Assembly: GCA_037974665.1 (NCBI GenBank) | Contig: CM075783.1 | Span: forward strand, 12,357,762 to 12,421,761 | Source of the DNA: Ehretia macrophylla | Taxonomy: Eukaryota; Streptophyta; Magnoliopsida; Boraginales; Ehretiaceae | Direction: 5' to 3' | DNA: 64,000 nt | In this document: one piece after another, positions 1 to 12,097 of the stretch | Layout: each line of letters starts with the position of its first letter | Position numbering within the stretch: the stretch's first letter is position 1 | Notes under the pieces: generated by a model | The model's input: the letters and a program-made list of their open reading frames with translations, nothing else | What the model was told of the DNA's origin: nothing | Databases searched by the model: none | Position numbers and translations under genes: made by a program

Positions 1-768
1 GACAAGAAGATGAACCGTATCCTTTTTATATGTGTTTAAATACTTGTTCAATTAGCTTGTTTCATTGTATTACTTATATGTTGTCTTTATTGCATTGCAT
101 GAAAACCATTTTCGAAAACTCCTCGGTTTACTGTACCTTATCCCTCGCTGAGCAACTTTATTGCTCACTCCTCTTTTAATATGTTTCAGGAGAGGCTGAG
201 GTGAATCCCCAGCTTGTAGCCGTAGAAAAGGAAGAGGAAGTTCAAGTAGATCAGCTTCCTTGATTGCTTGTGTGTAGAGGTTGGCTGCTGTGTGTGAAGA
301 TGTGTGATTTTATGCTATGTTTCACTTTTGAGACCTTTAAGGTCTTGTATATAGTTGTGTTGAATTTGAGTTTTTGTAATTAACTTGTAGTCTCGAATGT
401 TGTTGGAGAAGTTGGCATGTAATAGTTAACAGTAGACTTTACTGCTTTTGTTTGCATGCTTGTGTGCTAAGTAGGTAGAATGTTGAACTTAGCTTATAAG
501 TATAACTTGTGACTTATAACTTGGAGTTTTAAAGATATGCCTTGTATGCTTGCATGATATATTTTTGTGGTTCCAAGGCTCAGATGGCCTTGAGGAGTTT
601 GTTGGATATGTTGGTATTGAAGGATGGGTTTGTATTAGAAGTTTGGTAGTAGTGTGGGGTTGAATGTGATTTTACAGGTACCAGTTAGTCCGCGGTATAG
701 AGGACACTTTGTCCGTGTACCAGGTCCGGACTTGACCTTTAGTGTGAGGTCGAAGTAGGGGTGTTACA
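1..768 (-). mobile_element. Partial long LTR (solo-LTR family), reverse orientation
   Basis: The segment ends at 768 with GTGTTACA, so read on the minus strand it starts TGTAACACCCC, like the LTR at 16332. Further in, the minus strand has an ACGGACAAAGT block that matches ACGGACAGAGT inside the other LTRs here, and a stretch around 140-175 (TTGCTCACTCC) mirrors a block near 1500-1540 of the next LTR. No coding sequence is visible. The other end is outside the window, so a full element and a solo LTR cannot be told apart. Family membership is inferred from short shared blocks. Confidence 0.6.
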
Positions 769-905
769 CTCATCACTCCCCAAATCCAATCACCCTCCAA
801 GTCCCTTAGTCCAAAAAAGAGAAAGAAATAAAAAATCCCCCCTTCCCCCAAATTTAATCATTTATCCCCAAGTCACACAATCCAAATAGACCCTAAAACA
901 ATGAA
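769..905. other. Short unassigned spacer
   Basis: AC-rich noncoding sequence between the LTR end and the MULE-1 target-site duplication. No feature seen. Confidence 0.5.
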
Positions 906-914
906 TAATAAGAA

Positions 915-1000
915 GGGTTATTAACACAAATGATCATTTATCTTTGTCCCGTGTGCCAACTAACTCCCTTATCTATCAAATGTGACAAAATGGTCCCTAA
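915..1000 (+). repeat. MULE-1 left TIR, outer half
   Basis: Pairs with about 9350-9439 in inverted orientation, for example CAAATGTGACAAAATGGTCC here against its complement at the right end. It is cut off at 1000 by the LTR insertion and resumes at 3701. Confidence 0.9.
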
Positions 1001-3695
1001 CGACATGCCCCGATCTCTCACGAGACCAAAGCCCCTATCCAAATCCCGAGGTCACGAAAAATGAGGAAAAACGGACAGAGTTTTCCCTATTTCTAGGCCT
1101 AACCCATCTGCACGCAGAAGAATCATCACACAAGAAACAACACACATATATATATATATATATACATAATTTGGTCCATTCCAGTTCATTTCTAGTTCAT
1201 CCAGTTGTTCCCGGTACTTTTCTTCCAAAATAGACGATAGAGTTCTAGGTTAGGTTGCTAACAACTACAACATCATCAAAAATATTACAAACCACTACAC
1301 TAAGTGAGCCTTTCTTAGATACATTCATTACATCTAACAAATATATACAAGGCACGCAGGCCTCAAAAGAATACATAGATATTCACAAATTTACAAAGGA
1401 TATCCACTTAAACTCAGCACAAGCACTCAAGGAGACTCTCAAGCCTCCTCCTTCATAGCCTCGGGAGGAACTGAACCTGACTCACTTGAAATGGTTAGAA
1501 AGAGGGAGTGAGCAAACATAGTTGCTCAGTGAGGGAATGAAATAGATATCTGGGGAGTTTTGAAAACCTTTCGTGCAATGCAAATACGTCATAGAATCTT
1601 TAACAAGACAAAATACTATATCAAGATAATGAAGCTAAAAGCCCAATTTAGAAAACTATAACAAAGTAACAAGTTATAGAAGATAACAATACAATCAACT
1701 AACATCATAAATTTAATAACACTTAAGTAGGAATATAATCATATGTAACTCTCCAAGGACTTAGGGCCCAAGCGAGAGTTATTCAAAAGGATACAAGGTT
1801 GACCTCGAGCATGAACCACGAACCATGATTCACGAGCTACGAACCACAAACTTAATAAGATGATAATCAATAAGCCGGCATTCCTATACACCAACGGGGG
1901 TACTCCGGATGTAACACCCCGTTAATCCTCCGACCCAATTCTTCCAGGGTGGCATCCTTAGCGAGAGAAGGACTAGAGCACGAAGCTAGAGCAACTAACC
2001 CTGACAAGCCCGATGCCACTTAGAGAGGCCTATCGCATCCGGCGCGACGATAAGGTTGCACAACCGTCGATATAAGATCACAACATCGCATATACAAGTA
2101 ACAATTAACAATTCGATAACACGTAAAGAGGAACAATGAAGTAGGTTGTCCTCACACATACAATACAATTAACAAGCAATATAAGCAATATAAACAAGCT
2201 ATAAACATATTCACTCAATCCTTAGCAAAGTAAACATGTAGCTCAATTCTCGAACTTCTCCAAATAGATTAACATTCCACACAAGTACAATTAGACTATT
2301 AGCTAACCAATTGCAAGACATTTACCAACAACTAATTCCATTTTCTATAAACTAGCCCTTTAGTCCAATTACAAGCACTTACTAATCGAAAGCCACGTAG
2401 TCCATAATCTAACTATTCCACACCTATAAGGACACTTTATGACACCTTTATAAGTTAGGAAAACTCATTTCTAACTGCAACTACTACATAACCCCCAAAA
2501 GCCCTTTAATCACTTTACACTACAACTCCCGAATTCACACTTTCAACCCACGCCATAAATGCACCATAGATACCACCTAACATATTTAACACCAACCAAT
2601 GCATCCAAGCACACCCGAACATCAAACCTACACATGGCCCCTTTAAAGTTCAATTCAATTAATCAAGTTTTAACCAAGTTTCAACCATTTTAAACACTAA
2701 TTTAAGTTCAATATCACCTATGACACCCTTAGATAGCATCAAACCGAGCTTATAACCATAAATCATCAATTAGCATTAAAAAGTACTATTCATCATCTTT
2801 AACAATTAGTAACTTGTACAAACTCATAATCTAAGCTATTCAACAACATAAAACAAGTCTATATAGCTAGTAAACACTATATTATACCATAGTCAAGCAT
2901 TATTCTAGCATATAACATCAAATCTAAGAATTTCATAAACATGGCATAACTTTAAAATGCAAGAAATATGCAATCCCTCACCCAAATAAGGCTTGTAGAT
3001 GCTAGGTTTAGGGTTGTGATAGCTTGAAAACCCTTGAACTAGGCTTGGATTGCACCAAATAAACAAAACCCTAAGAAAAATTTTCTCCTTTCTTCTTTGC
3101 TTGGCCATCGGGCTTGGGGGGTATTTTGGGGTTGCTTTTGCTTTGTTTATTCTAACTATATATGTATATGTATGTTATATAGATAGTATAATTGGCCTAG
3201 TTAAAAATGCACAATAAAGTCTAAAATAAAGCCCAAACTACTTTTAAAAAAACTAGTTAGCCCAAAATAATAATGTTTTCACTATTCATATGGTACCAAA
3301 AACATTTTTATATCTAACATTCTCGATATGTTATGCAAGTAAAATTTGTGAACGAAGGTTTAGAATCAAGTTTATAATAAGGGAAAAATGCGAAAGCCAC
3401 AAAATAAAATACTTTAATTTTTACCCTGAGCTTATGACTCGTTTTAAAATGATGTAGATAAGTCTATTAGATGTAGGGAACAATTCTACCTAATAAAAAT
3501 GTCAAAATAATAAGTTAATTTATTTTATTTGAATTTATTATATGTTAGTGCACTTGGAAAGAAACTAGGAAAAAGATAAGCTATTAAGTAAATTCAAAAC
3601 TAAAATAAACACATATACATATACAATCACTTAAGTAACACATAATTATATGCAAATATGTATAATGTATTATATGCTAAGTCCGGGGCATCACA
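1001..3695 (+). mobile_element. Solo LTR inside the MULE-1 TIR
   Basis: The element begins CGACATGCCCCGATC (TG decayed to CG) and ends GGGGCATCACA, giving short inverted LTR termini. The 5-bp duplication CCTAA occurs at 996-1000 and 3696-3700. Removing the insert restores the TIR exactly as seen in the right TIR. No gag or pol reading frame, primer-binding site or second LTR is present, so a 2695-bp solo LTR is the simplest reading. A large noncoding derivative is the alternative. Confidence 0.85.
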
Positions 3696-3700
3696 CCTAA

Positions 3701-3812
3701 TGTATTGCTACAGTGACGTTGTTAGTCTTATCGGCTGAAATCCGTCAAAATTTTAACGCAAAGCACATGCGTTGGTCACGTGCTCTTTAAACAAGGGTAA
3801 AATCGTCCGTCA
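3701..3812 (+). repeat. MULE-1 left TIR, inner half
   Basis: Contains GCATGCGTTGGTCACGTGCT and a segment ending near TAAAATCGTCCGT. Its complement lies at 9238-9350. The following stretch to 4602 holds no feature beyond AT- and T-rich 5' sequence of the transposon. Confidence 0.88.
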
Positions 3813-4602
3813 AAATCAGATATTTACTTTTACCTTTTTACTTCATTCGTTGTCTCCACTTTGGGGATTTTTAACAATTAGGGTTTTTACTTTTTACTTC
3901 TTGGGTAATGCATATTAACTATAATCAAAGATGGCTAACACCAGTCGACGTCAACAATACCGTAAGTGCTTATTCTTTGTTCGATTGGTTTAGGCTTTAT
4001 ATTAAAATCGTATAGTATTGTTCGATATTCTCAAAATACATATAGTATGGTTTAATTTTCATAATGGGTATATAATATTTGTTTAATTCTCATAATAGGT
4101 ATATAGTATTTGCTCGATTTTCGTAATGGGTGTATAGTATATGTTCAATTTGTGTTTTGATTTTTGTAATCTATATCGTATATTTGGTTGATGAACGGAA
4201 TGAGGATATTAAATTATTCAATCTGTCTTTATTTACATATGATATAAAAAGATTCTTTCTTTTGTCTTTGAATGCTTTGCACAAGCAGCCACCCGACCAA
4301 ATTCCCTGCCATGTTGTGCCTTAAAAAAAGATATTATTGTTTATAATGTGTTGACTCTGAATGCTTAGCATGTTGTCTCCATATATGCCTACATTTAGAA
4401 AATGTCATTGATTATTTTTGTTGTTTCTTTTGCTCAGAATATTTTTGATTATTTTGATTATTTTGTTTCTGGTTTTAGTTTTTTTTTTTTGATTATTTTG
4501 TTGTTTCTTTTTTTTGATTATATTGTCTATTCTTATCTCTAGTTTTAGTTTCTTTTTTTTTTTTGATTATTTTGTTGTTTCTTTTGCTTAGAATATTTTA
4601 CT

Positions 4603-7600
4603 ATGAAGCTGCATTATGGCGGTGAATTTCAAGAGTCACCTCATAAACTATATGTTGGTGGAAAGATCAAATATGTTGACAACTGTCATTTTGATACAAT
4701 GTCTATGCGTGTATTAGAAAAATTTGCTAGTGATTTAGGGTATGAGGGTTATGCAAAATTTTACTATCTAATCCCTGGAATGGAATTAGATCAAGGTTTG
4801 GTTTTCATACAAAGTGATACTGGGGTATTAGATATGTGTAGATTCAGAAAGAAGAGTGAAATAGCAGATGTTTTTATGGTTGGTATTTACAATTGTATGC
4901 TAACATTACCCAACACAAGTGTTATTGAGGATTGTGTTGATAGGGGTAATAATATAAATGAAAGTGAAGTGCCAGTAGTTTGCCCTGAAAATTGAAAAAG
5001 AAATATAAGGGTAAAGACATTACCCAAAAGAGTTGATAGGGCTGCTTATGTGTTAAAGATGAAAAGAAAACTATCTGAGACAGAGGTTGAGGTCTAGTGT
5101 GAGTCTAAAAATGATGATGACAACCAGTGTGAGTCTTATAATGATAACTGTGAAGGGACTAGTCTTCATGATAGTGAATACGACTTAAGTGATAATGAGG
5201 ATGACAACCAGTGTCATGAAACGATTGAAAAGAATGTGGAAGGGTCAAAACCAAACAGTGGAAAAGATAGAAAAAATGATATGGGGGAGTTAAATTTAGA
5301 GGAATTCTTCTTTACTGATGATTTTGCAATAAATATGTCATGTAGTGAAGAATCATCAGAGTACTCTTCTAATGAATATTTGAGCAGTTTGGAAAGTAGT
5401 TCAGATGAGGATCGTAAAAAGGTCAAGAAAGACAGTTTTAAGAGATACAGGCCTCAAACTGATAAGCATGACCCAAGGTTTGAGTTAGGGATGTACTTTA
5501 GTTCTGCAAAAGAGCTTAAAGAAGCTATCAAAACACATGGAGTTGTAAAGTATAAGGATATAAGGCTTATAAAGAATGATAAAGGCAGGGTTAGGGCAAA
5601 GTGTCATGGGAAAAGGTGTAAATGGTTTTTATATGCACCTTTTATGAAAGAGAATTGTTTATACCAAATAAGAAGCCTTCACAACAAGCACAATTGTGGT
5701 GATGCTTTGAACCACGAGAACTTATCTTTTTAATATTTGTGCAAGCTATACCTAAATGGAATTAGGTTAAACATGTATCCAAGTATGCCTGGTTTCTAAA
5801 CTAAGGTTCATAATGACTTCAAGGTTCATGTTTCAAGGAGGCAAGTGTATAGGACACTGGATTTGGCTAGAGCTATGATTGAAGGGAAATACAGAGACCA
5901 GTATAAGAAGTTATAGGATTATTGTGAGGAGATTAGAAGAACAAATCCTGGATCAACAGTGGCAATAGATACTGAAGAAGATGAAAAAACAAGGGAAAAA
6001 AGGTTTAAGAGGTTGTATGTATGCCTTGAGGCTTGTAGAAGAGGCTTCTTAGAGGGATGCAGACCTATACTTGGATTAGATGGTTGTCATCTAAAAGGGC
6101 CATATCCTAGAATATTGTTGACTACTGTTGGCCTAGATGCCAACAATTGTATCTTTCAAGTTGCCTATTGTGTTGTTGAGGCTGAGAATAAGAGATCATG
6201 GAGCTGGTTTTTAACTTTATTGGTTCAAGATTGTGAGATTGCAGATCAACAAAAATGGGTGGTGATAACTAATAAACAAAAGGTAACTATGCTTTATTTA
6301 TCTTTATTTAATTTCTAGATTGTGTGTTAAGTTATTAACAATATTTTTTTGCTTCTTGTAGGGTCTTTGCCCTGCCATTGATGAACTTATTCCAGGTGTT
6401 GAACATAGACACTGTATGAGACATCTTTACAACAACTTCAAGAAGTTGCATGGTGGTTTGATGTTGAAGGACCTAATGTGGAAAGCTACCAAGGCCCTAC
6501 TTTTGCAATAATTTAATGCTGCTTTGGAGAACATAAAAAGGTCAGATGAACATGCTTATCAATGGTTAGCCAATGAGCCTCCAAAGTTTTGGAGTAGGTC
6601 ATATTTTCGGACTAGTCCAAAATGTGACATTGTATTAAACAATTTGTATGGGAGTTGGAATGCTGCTTTATTGGAGGCAAGGGACAAGTCTATTCTTGTG
6701 TTGTTAGAAAAGATTAGGGTGTACTTGATGGTTAGGATGCAAAATAAGAGAGAATGGATGCAGAATTATGATGATCAAGTTTGTCCGAAAATATGTATGG
6801 TTCTCAACAAGAGAAAGGAGGGGTGTGCACCATGGATTGCTACATATTGTGGGAAGAATAAATTTCAAGTTAGGTGTTTGGGTGTAGAGCAATATGTTGT
6901 TGACATAAATCTACAAAGTTGCACATGTATGGTTCGGGAGTTGACAGGTATTCCTTGTGTCCATGCAATATGTGCAATGGCATAATTGGGCTTTGAAGCT
7001 GAAGACTATGGACATGAATGTTACACCAAGGATGCGTATTTAAGAGCTTATAACCCAGTAATAAACCCCATTAATGGACCTCAGTTATGGCCCCAAACTG
7101 GTCTTCCACCAGTAAATGCACCAAAATATCACAAGCTACCAGGAAGACCAAAAACATGTAGAAGAAAATAGCCTGATGAATTGAAGACAAAGACAAAGTG
7201 TACTTCAAGTAAGAGCAAGGAAAAGTTGGGCAAAAAGGGTTTCAAAGGAAAGTGTTCACTTTGCAAACAATTCGGTCATAACAGGAGGAAGTGCCTTTCT
7301 TCTCAACAATCTGAAGGCAATGTAAATATGAGCAGTGTTTTTACTATGAGTTCTGTCAATGACAATGATCCAACAGATGGAGAAAACATCGTGAGTGCAA
7401 ATAAAAATTAAGAAATTGAGGAAAATCTGATTTTGGCATATAAAGATCATTCAGCCTAGGTGGATGCTCATTACAGCAATTTCTAATTCAATGTAGATAC
7501 AACCAATGCTTCTAATGTTTCCAATGCCACCAATGTACAAGTGCATACTTCTAATGATTCTAATGCCACCAATGTGCAAGTACATGCTTCCAATGATACT

Positions 7601-8293
7601 AATGCCACCAATGTGCGAGTGCATGATTCTAATGTTTCTAATGCCTCCAATGTTGCCAATACTTCTAATGCCACCAATGTCAAGAGGAGAGGGAAATGCA
7701 GTATATGTTTGAAGTATGGGCATGACATTCAGACATACCCTACAAGGGTCGCAAAAAATAGAATAAAAACAAAAGCTACTGGTTTTGTTCCTTTAACAAA
7801 GAACCATCTTTCACTTACACATGAGGTATGTATATGTCAAATTTAATTGTGTCTTTCATTTAATCATGTATATCTAATTTTATTTACTACTTACTATTTT
7901 GAGTAACCCTAATTGCAGGCCAGGAGTATTCCGCATCAACCAATGGAAGCTAAAAGATGACCTTTTATACCTGTTGGATCAGGAGTATACATAAGAGCTC
8001 CTGCTCAATTTCCTTCACATAGTGCAACTGATAACAACCCAGTGAAGATTGGTGCATCAAATTTGAAGCCTATTTCTTACACATGGAAAGGCCAAAAGTG
8101 TTTTAGTATAAGCTCTCATGTTGGTGCTATTTCAAGTTTAGGTGATGAGACTCCTACTTCCACTTCTCAGAAGACAAATCAATCTGCAACAAACAAATGG
8201 TTTTGTGTTATGTTTAATGACATTTTTGGTGCAACATCCACTTTTTGCACTTTTTTAATGGATGTTTGGTCTATAGTTCAGTTACTGGTTTGA
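4603..8293 (+). pseudogene. MuDR-type transposase gene of MULE-1, broken
   Basis: The encoded protein would bind the TIRs and cut and move the element in the nucleus. In order: an N-terminal plant PB1-like segment (4603-4995), an acidic linker, the MuDR DNA-binding region (5236-5733, with CHGKRCKWF), the MULE DDE core (5959-6318, LGLDGCHLKGP), a SWIM zinc finger (CTCMVRELTGIPCVHAICAM, near 6925-6984), a zinc knuckle CSLCKQFGHNRRKC (7258-7299), Asn-rich repeats and a second knuckle lacking its last Cys. A likely intron spans 6283-6361 (GTAACT to TTGTAG) and another about 7828-7918. In-frame stops at 4993 and about 5095, plus breaks after 5733 and before 5959, disable it. The position where relatives have SDRQKG reads TNKQKG, so the second catalytic Asp appears lost. 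Confidence 0.9.
7523..7690 (+). repeat. 39-bp coding minisatellite in the transposase
   Basis: AATGCCACCAATGT recurs at 7523, 7562 and 7601, a 39-nt period that keeps frame and encodes 13-residue units of the form NATNVQVHxSNxx. A fourth, divergent copy is near 7667. It links the two zinc knuckles. Confidence 0.85.
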
Positions 8294-8789
8294 ATGTTAC
8301 ACATTGTTATGATGTTTGTTTTTGGATACTTATGGATGTTTAATTAGTGGTTAAGTTATATGTCTGGATGATGATCATTGATGCATTTTGCTAAGAGCTA
8401 TTTATATGTAATACCTATCAGATGACTGATCATGTGTAACCTATTCCTCATGTTGATCGCGTTTCATTTCTCATGGTCGTAATAGCTATTAGTAGTCACT
8501 AGCAAATTTTGCTTTCACAAATCTACTAGTGCCTAGTTATTAGTAGCCACCAACAAAAAAAAAGATACGAAATGATAAAATACTACTAAATAACATTTGC
8601 ATTAACTAGGTAAAATTGAATCTTACAACAAAATTTTGAAGTAAAACTTTACTTCAACATTAATTCAACCATATTGCGCTACTAACAATACTAGTCCTAC
8701 TAATAACTTAATATTTATCCACAGCTACATTGCATAGATCCAACTATATCACATCAAAACAACCAAAAAACACAAGCCCAACTGCTACA

Positions 8790-9104
8790 TTAACAACTTC
8801 GAACAAGCATTACTATTGCCAAACACAAAATCAAGGCACAACGAACATTATTTTCATAATTTTGTACATTTTTCAGCTTTTTGCGCAAGTTGAACATCTC
8901 TGACTCCTTTTGATTCAGGGATCTCAAGAATCCAGGGATTATATTCTTGTTTCGCTCACACATAGGTAGATTTATCCATTCAAAAAACCCACATGATTCT
9001 CCAATATCAAATTTCTCACAACCAATAAACCTCCTACCTGGATTAGTATCAGTCCAAGATGTGATGACCTTGCTCGCGATACCACAATAGGACTTTCCTT
9101 CCAT
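8790..9104 (-). CDS. GRF-type zinc finger, coiled-coil, membrane-anchored ORF of MULE-1
   Basis: A complete 104-residue ORF with ATG and stop, running antisense to the transposase. Residues about 7-44 fit the plant GRF zinc finger (TSWTDTNPGRRFIGC, then CGFFEW). A charged heptad-like stretch follows (about 65-82), and a C-terminal hydrophobic run (CALILCLAIVMLV) looks like a membrane anchor. GRF domains bind single-stranded nucleic acid in other proteins; short GRF plus transmembrane ORFs are common in plant genomes, and this one travels inside a transposon. The usual first Cys of the finger appears as Tyr (SYCG). No introns are evident. Whether it is expressed cannot be judged. MULE-2 carries a broken homologue in the same place and orientation, supporting it as part of this MULE family. 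Confidence 0.75.
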   Translation of the reverse strand: MEGKSYCGIASKVITSWTDTNPGRRFIGCEKFDIGESCGFFEWINLPMCERNKNIIPGFLRSLNQKESEMFNLRKKLKNVQNYENNVRCALILCLAIVMLVRSC

Positions 9105-9237
9105 CCTTCATGATATCTTCACTGTTTGTGTTGGAGAAATAATGTAGTTTTGTTGGAGAAATAGAGACATTCAGATGCAAAATGAAGAAGCGATCTAAAC
9201 TAGGACACTCGAACTCTATAAAAAGCACAGGTCTAAT

Positions 9238-9439
9238 TTTTTACGGACGATTTTACCCTTGCTTAAAAGAGCACGTGACCAACGCATGTGTTTTGCGTTA
9301 AAATTTTGACGAATTTCAGCTGATAGGACTAATGGCGTCATTGTAGCAATACATAAGGGACCATTTTGTCACACTTGAAATATAAGGGAGTTAGTTGACA
9401 CATGAGGCAAAGATAAAGGATCATTTGTGTTAATAACGC
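9238..9439 (-). repeat. MULE-1 right TIR
   Basis: Intact inverted counterpart of 915-1000 plus 3701-3812. It is uninterrupted and so defines the pre-insertion sequence of the left TIR. Confidence 0.9.
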
Positions 9440-9527
9440 TAATAAGAATTTGTTTTTTTATATGATTCTGGGCTTTCTATCTTCAAATAGTCTATACATA
9501 CTTTTTGACATTATGAAATATTTACAT

Positions 9528-9855
9528 GGGTTAATACAATTTTTGATCATTTATCTTTAAGCTCATTGACGATGTGATTTCTTATCTTCAACAGTGATAC
9601 ATTTCAGTCTTTTATCTTTTCAAGTTGGGACACCATTAGTCCTTTTGTGTGAATCCGTTAAAAATTTGACGGCAAAACACGTGCGTCTTTTGGGAAAAAA
9701 AAAAAGACTGACGTTAGATTTTTAACGGCTTCACACAAAAAGAATAACGATGTTCCAACTTAAAAAGATAAAAGACTGAAATATATCATTTTTGAAGATA
9801 AGGAACCACATCATCAATAAAATTAAAGATAAGAGACCAAAAGTGGTATTAACCC
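9528..9855. mobile_element. Mutator-type foldback MITE
   Basis: Two arms of about 160 bp form a near-complete inverted repeat. The ends are GGGTTAATACAATTTTTG and, complemented, GGGTTAATACCACTTTTGG. The flanks TATTTACAT (9519-9527) and TATTTATAT (9856-9864) are a 9-bp duplication with one mismatch. There is no coding capacity. The ends resemble those of MULE-1 (GGGTTATTAACAC), so it may be mobilised by related transposases. Confidence 0.85.
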
Positions 9856-9864
9856 TATTTATAT

Positions 9865-11880
9865 ATATCAAATAGTTTTTCACAACACGCCTTTTGCTCA
9901 TAGGAATTTTATCTTTATATCTGTAACGACCCCTACGTTTTAAGGGGTTAATAACTAAAGTTATGGGATTCTTGTCCCGATTAATTTGGTTTAGTATTAT
10001 ATATTTGGCTAAGTCTAGAATTTAAACGAAAAGTAATAATAAAAGAAATCTCCTACCTTGAGTATCACATGGCAAGAATTTGAAACTTACCAAAATAGCT
10101 CTTCAGAAATTTGGCAAGGGTTGAACTCCTAAAAATTTTCCTACATAACATTTAAGTCAGGGTTCTCATGAACGACTCTCTTATTCATATAGCTTTGAGG
10201 GGAAGAGCAAGAAAGTGAAGTTGGAGAGATAGGCGAAGTTCATAAAGGCAGCCAATAGGGATTTTTCGCACGTCTTGTGTTCTTCCGCCATTAAGTAAGT
10301 GTTGTTAAGGTTCTTGAAGTAACCATTATTAGCAGAACGATTAGATACTTGTGTTGGATATTAATCGATTGTAAGATTATGAAATTCCTTAAGAGAGTAA
10401 TAGTTTTTTTTTTTTTTTATGCCCTTTGAAATGGGATTGTAATTCTTGGATTTACAATTCGCAAGCTTTCAAGTTAGTTTGTTATTGCGAGGATTGCAGG
10501 TAAGTAGGAAGACCCCATATAGACTCTGTAAATATTTATTTCTATTTCTCCTTGTGAACGAAGCATATAGTATGTATATAAATATATATATATATATATA
10601 TTTATATATATGTATTACGTTGCGGACCAATGTTCCAACTATGGATTTGGATATGAATCTAAGAGTCATTGTTATGTTTTGAGATCCCAAAATTTTGTTT
10701 CTGTTTTTTTTTGCCATACATTCGGTTGATTGCAATGAGGATAGTTTAAATTAATGAATGGTGTATTATGACCTACTTACTTCTCTATGCATATATAATT
10801 TTGATCTATTTTAATTCAATATATATTTATGATATACTAGCTAAAATTTAAAGAAAAAATAATAATTTCGAAGGGACAATGGTGACGATTCGACTGGGCT
10901 CAAGCAGCGAAACAGTGACTGTCGCGGTTCGACCAGGACGCATTCATCGTGTGGTCTCGCGGTGAACTCGTTCGTCACTGCAATCAGTGACACAAAGTCA
11001 CTTTCTTTCTTGTTTCTTTTTGTTTTCTTTTTATTTCTTTTATCTTATTATTTAATAAAGTTCTTTTATGTGTTTTAAACTCCTTAGAGTAAAGGATTGA
11101 CCTCCCACTATTTTAAATGTAATTCATCTTTGTTAAAGCAAAGTTTTACTTTATCGTTCTAATAATTCCTATAAGCTAAATTTTAGTGAATATGTATTTG
11201 CCCCAAAACAAAAAAGTATCCTTTCTAAGTGTGGATCGACACATTATCTAATGCTTTAATTCTTTTTACTGTAACCTTGTTTATACATTTTAGTTATTTG
11301 AGAAACTAAGTTAAGTTTTGGGACAAAGAGTTTTTTATGTGATTGCATCATGTATATTCCATGAGAGGTTTTATCCCCTTTACATTGTGTCATAATAAAT
11401 GTGAACTCAGGTGCCATTATTTTGAGGCCATACCTTTGTGCTCTTGTTGGTGGAGATCGTACACCAACATATCGTGGGGTAGTGCACTACCATTTCGTAA
11501 GGGATTCTCCTTTGATTTTCGTGGTATGTGTGACAACAAACCACTTTTCAGACTGTGCTACCAGGAATGTAGCTTTAGCCACCACATTGTTGGATCACCT
11601 ATTGGTACCTTTGGTTTAATGACTATGGCACTATCGGTATAATTTGTTCAGTTTTGTTATTTGAATCGTGGTTTCACATATGGTTTATGATTTCCCTCCC
11701 ATTCCTCTATGCTTTGGAACGTTCTCTCTATGTTTTGGAACATCTCATGGAGTCTTGTTTATCTTCGCAAAGGTTTTGTCATCTTTTCATTTCATTAACT
11801 GTCATATATTAATTAATTTAAATTTTACGCGATAATGTCATATGAGTGCTTTAAGGGGGTCTACTACTTACTGAAATCGT
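9865..11880. other. Noncoding stretch with a possible decayed LTR start
   Basis: TGTAACGACCCC at 9922 resembles the start of a plant gypsy-type LTR, and leader-like sequence follows. No matching terminus or duplicated target was found, so its extent is unknown. A poly-T tract (about 10406-10420) and a short TA run (about 10585-10600) are present. ORFs near 11343-11642 have no recognisable product. Confidence 0.3.
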
Positions 11881-12097
11881 TTTCTCATTCCGACTTTGTT
11901 TTCTTGAATGTATATTTTCGTGGATGGTTAGAATTAGGTGATATCGCTTGGGGATTAAGGACTAGACGACCTCATATAATGTCGGATCTTGTAGAACCTT
12001 GAAATAAAGAGACTTTTATTGGCTTTAGACTTATTGGATTTCGAACTTTCATATGCTTATGGACTTATGAGATTATGTAAACTTTGGAGTTCTTTTA

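Larger units (their letters stand above)
915..9439 (+). mobile_element. Mutator-like transposon MULE-1 (autonomous type, decayed)
   Basis: The ends are GGGTTATTAACACAAATGAT on the left and, reverse-complemented, GCGTTATTAACACAAATGAT on the right. They are flanked by a perfect 9-bp duplication TAATAAGAA at 906-914 and 9440-9448, the Mutator hallmark. TIRs are about 200 bp; the left one is split by a solo LTR. Inside lie a MuDR-type transposase gene on the plus strand and a GRF zinc-finger ORF on the minus strand. The gross element is 8525 bp, about 5.8 kb without the nested LTR and its duplicated 5 bp. Stops in the transposase mean it is not autonomous now. Confidence 0.93.

Noticed and set aside
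7451..7728. Minus-strand ORFs rich in GGIR and LVALE repeats
   Set aside because: They are mirror readings of the 39-bp coding repeat in the transposase gene.
11343..11642. Overlapping ORFs of 99 and 72 codons
   Set aside because: No recognisable domain, no intron or codon pattern of a gene, and they lie in repeat-like sequence.
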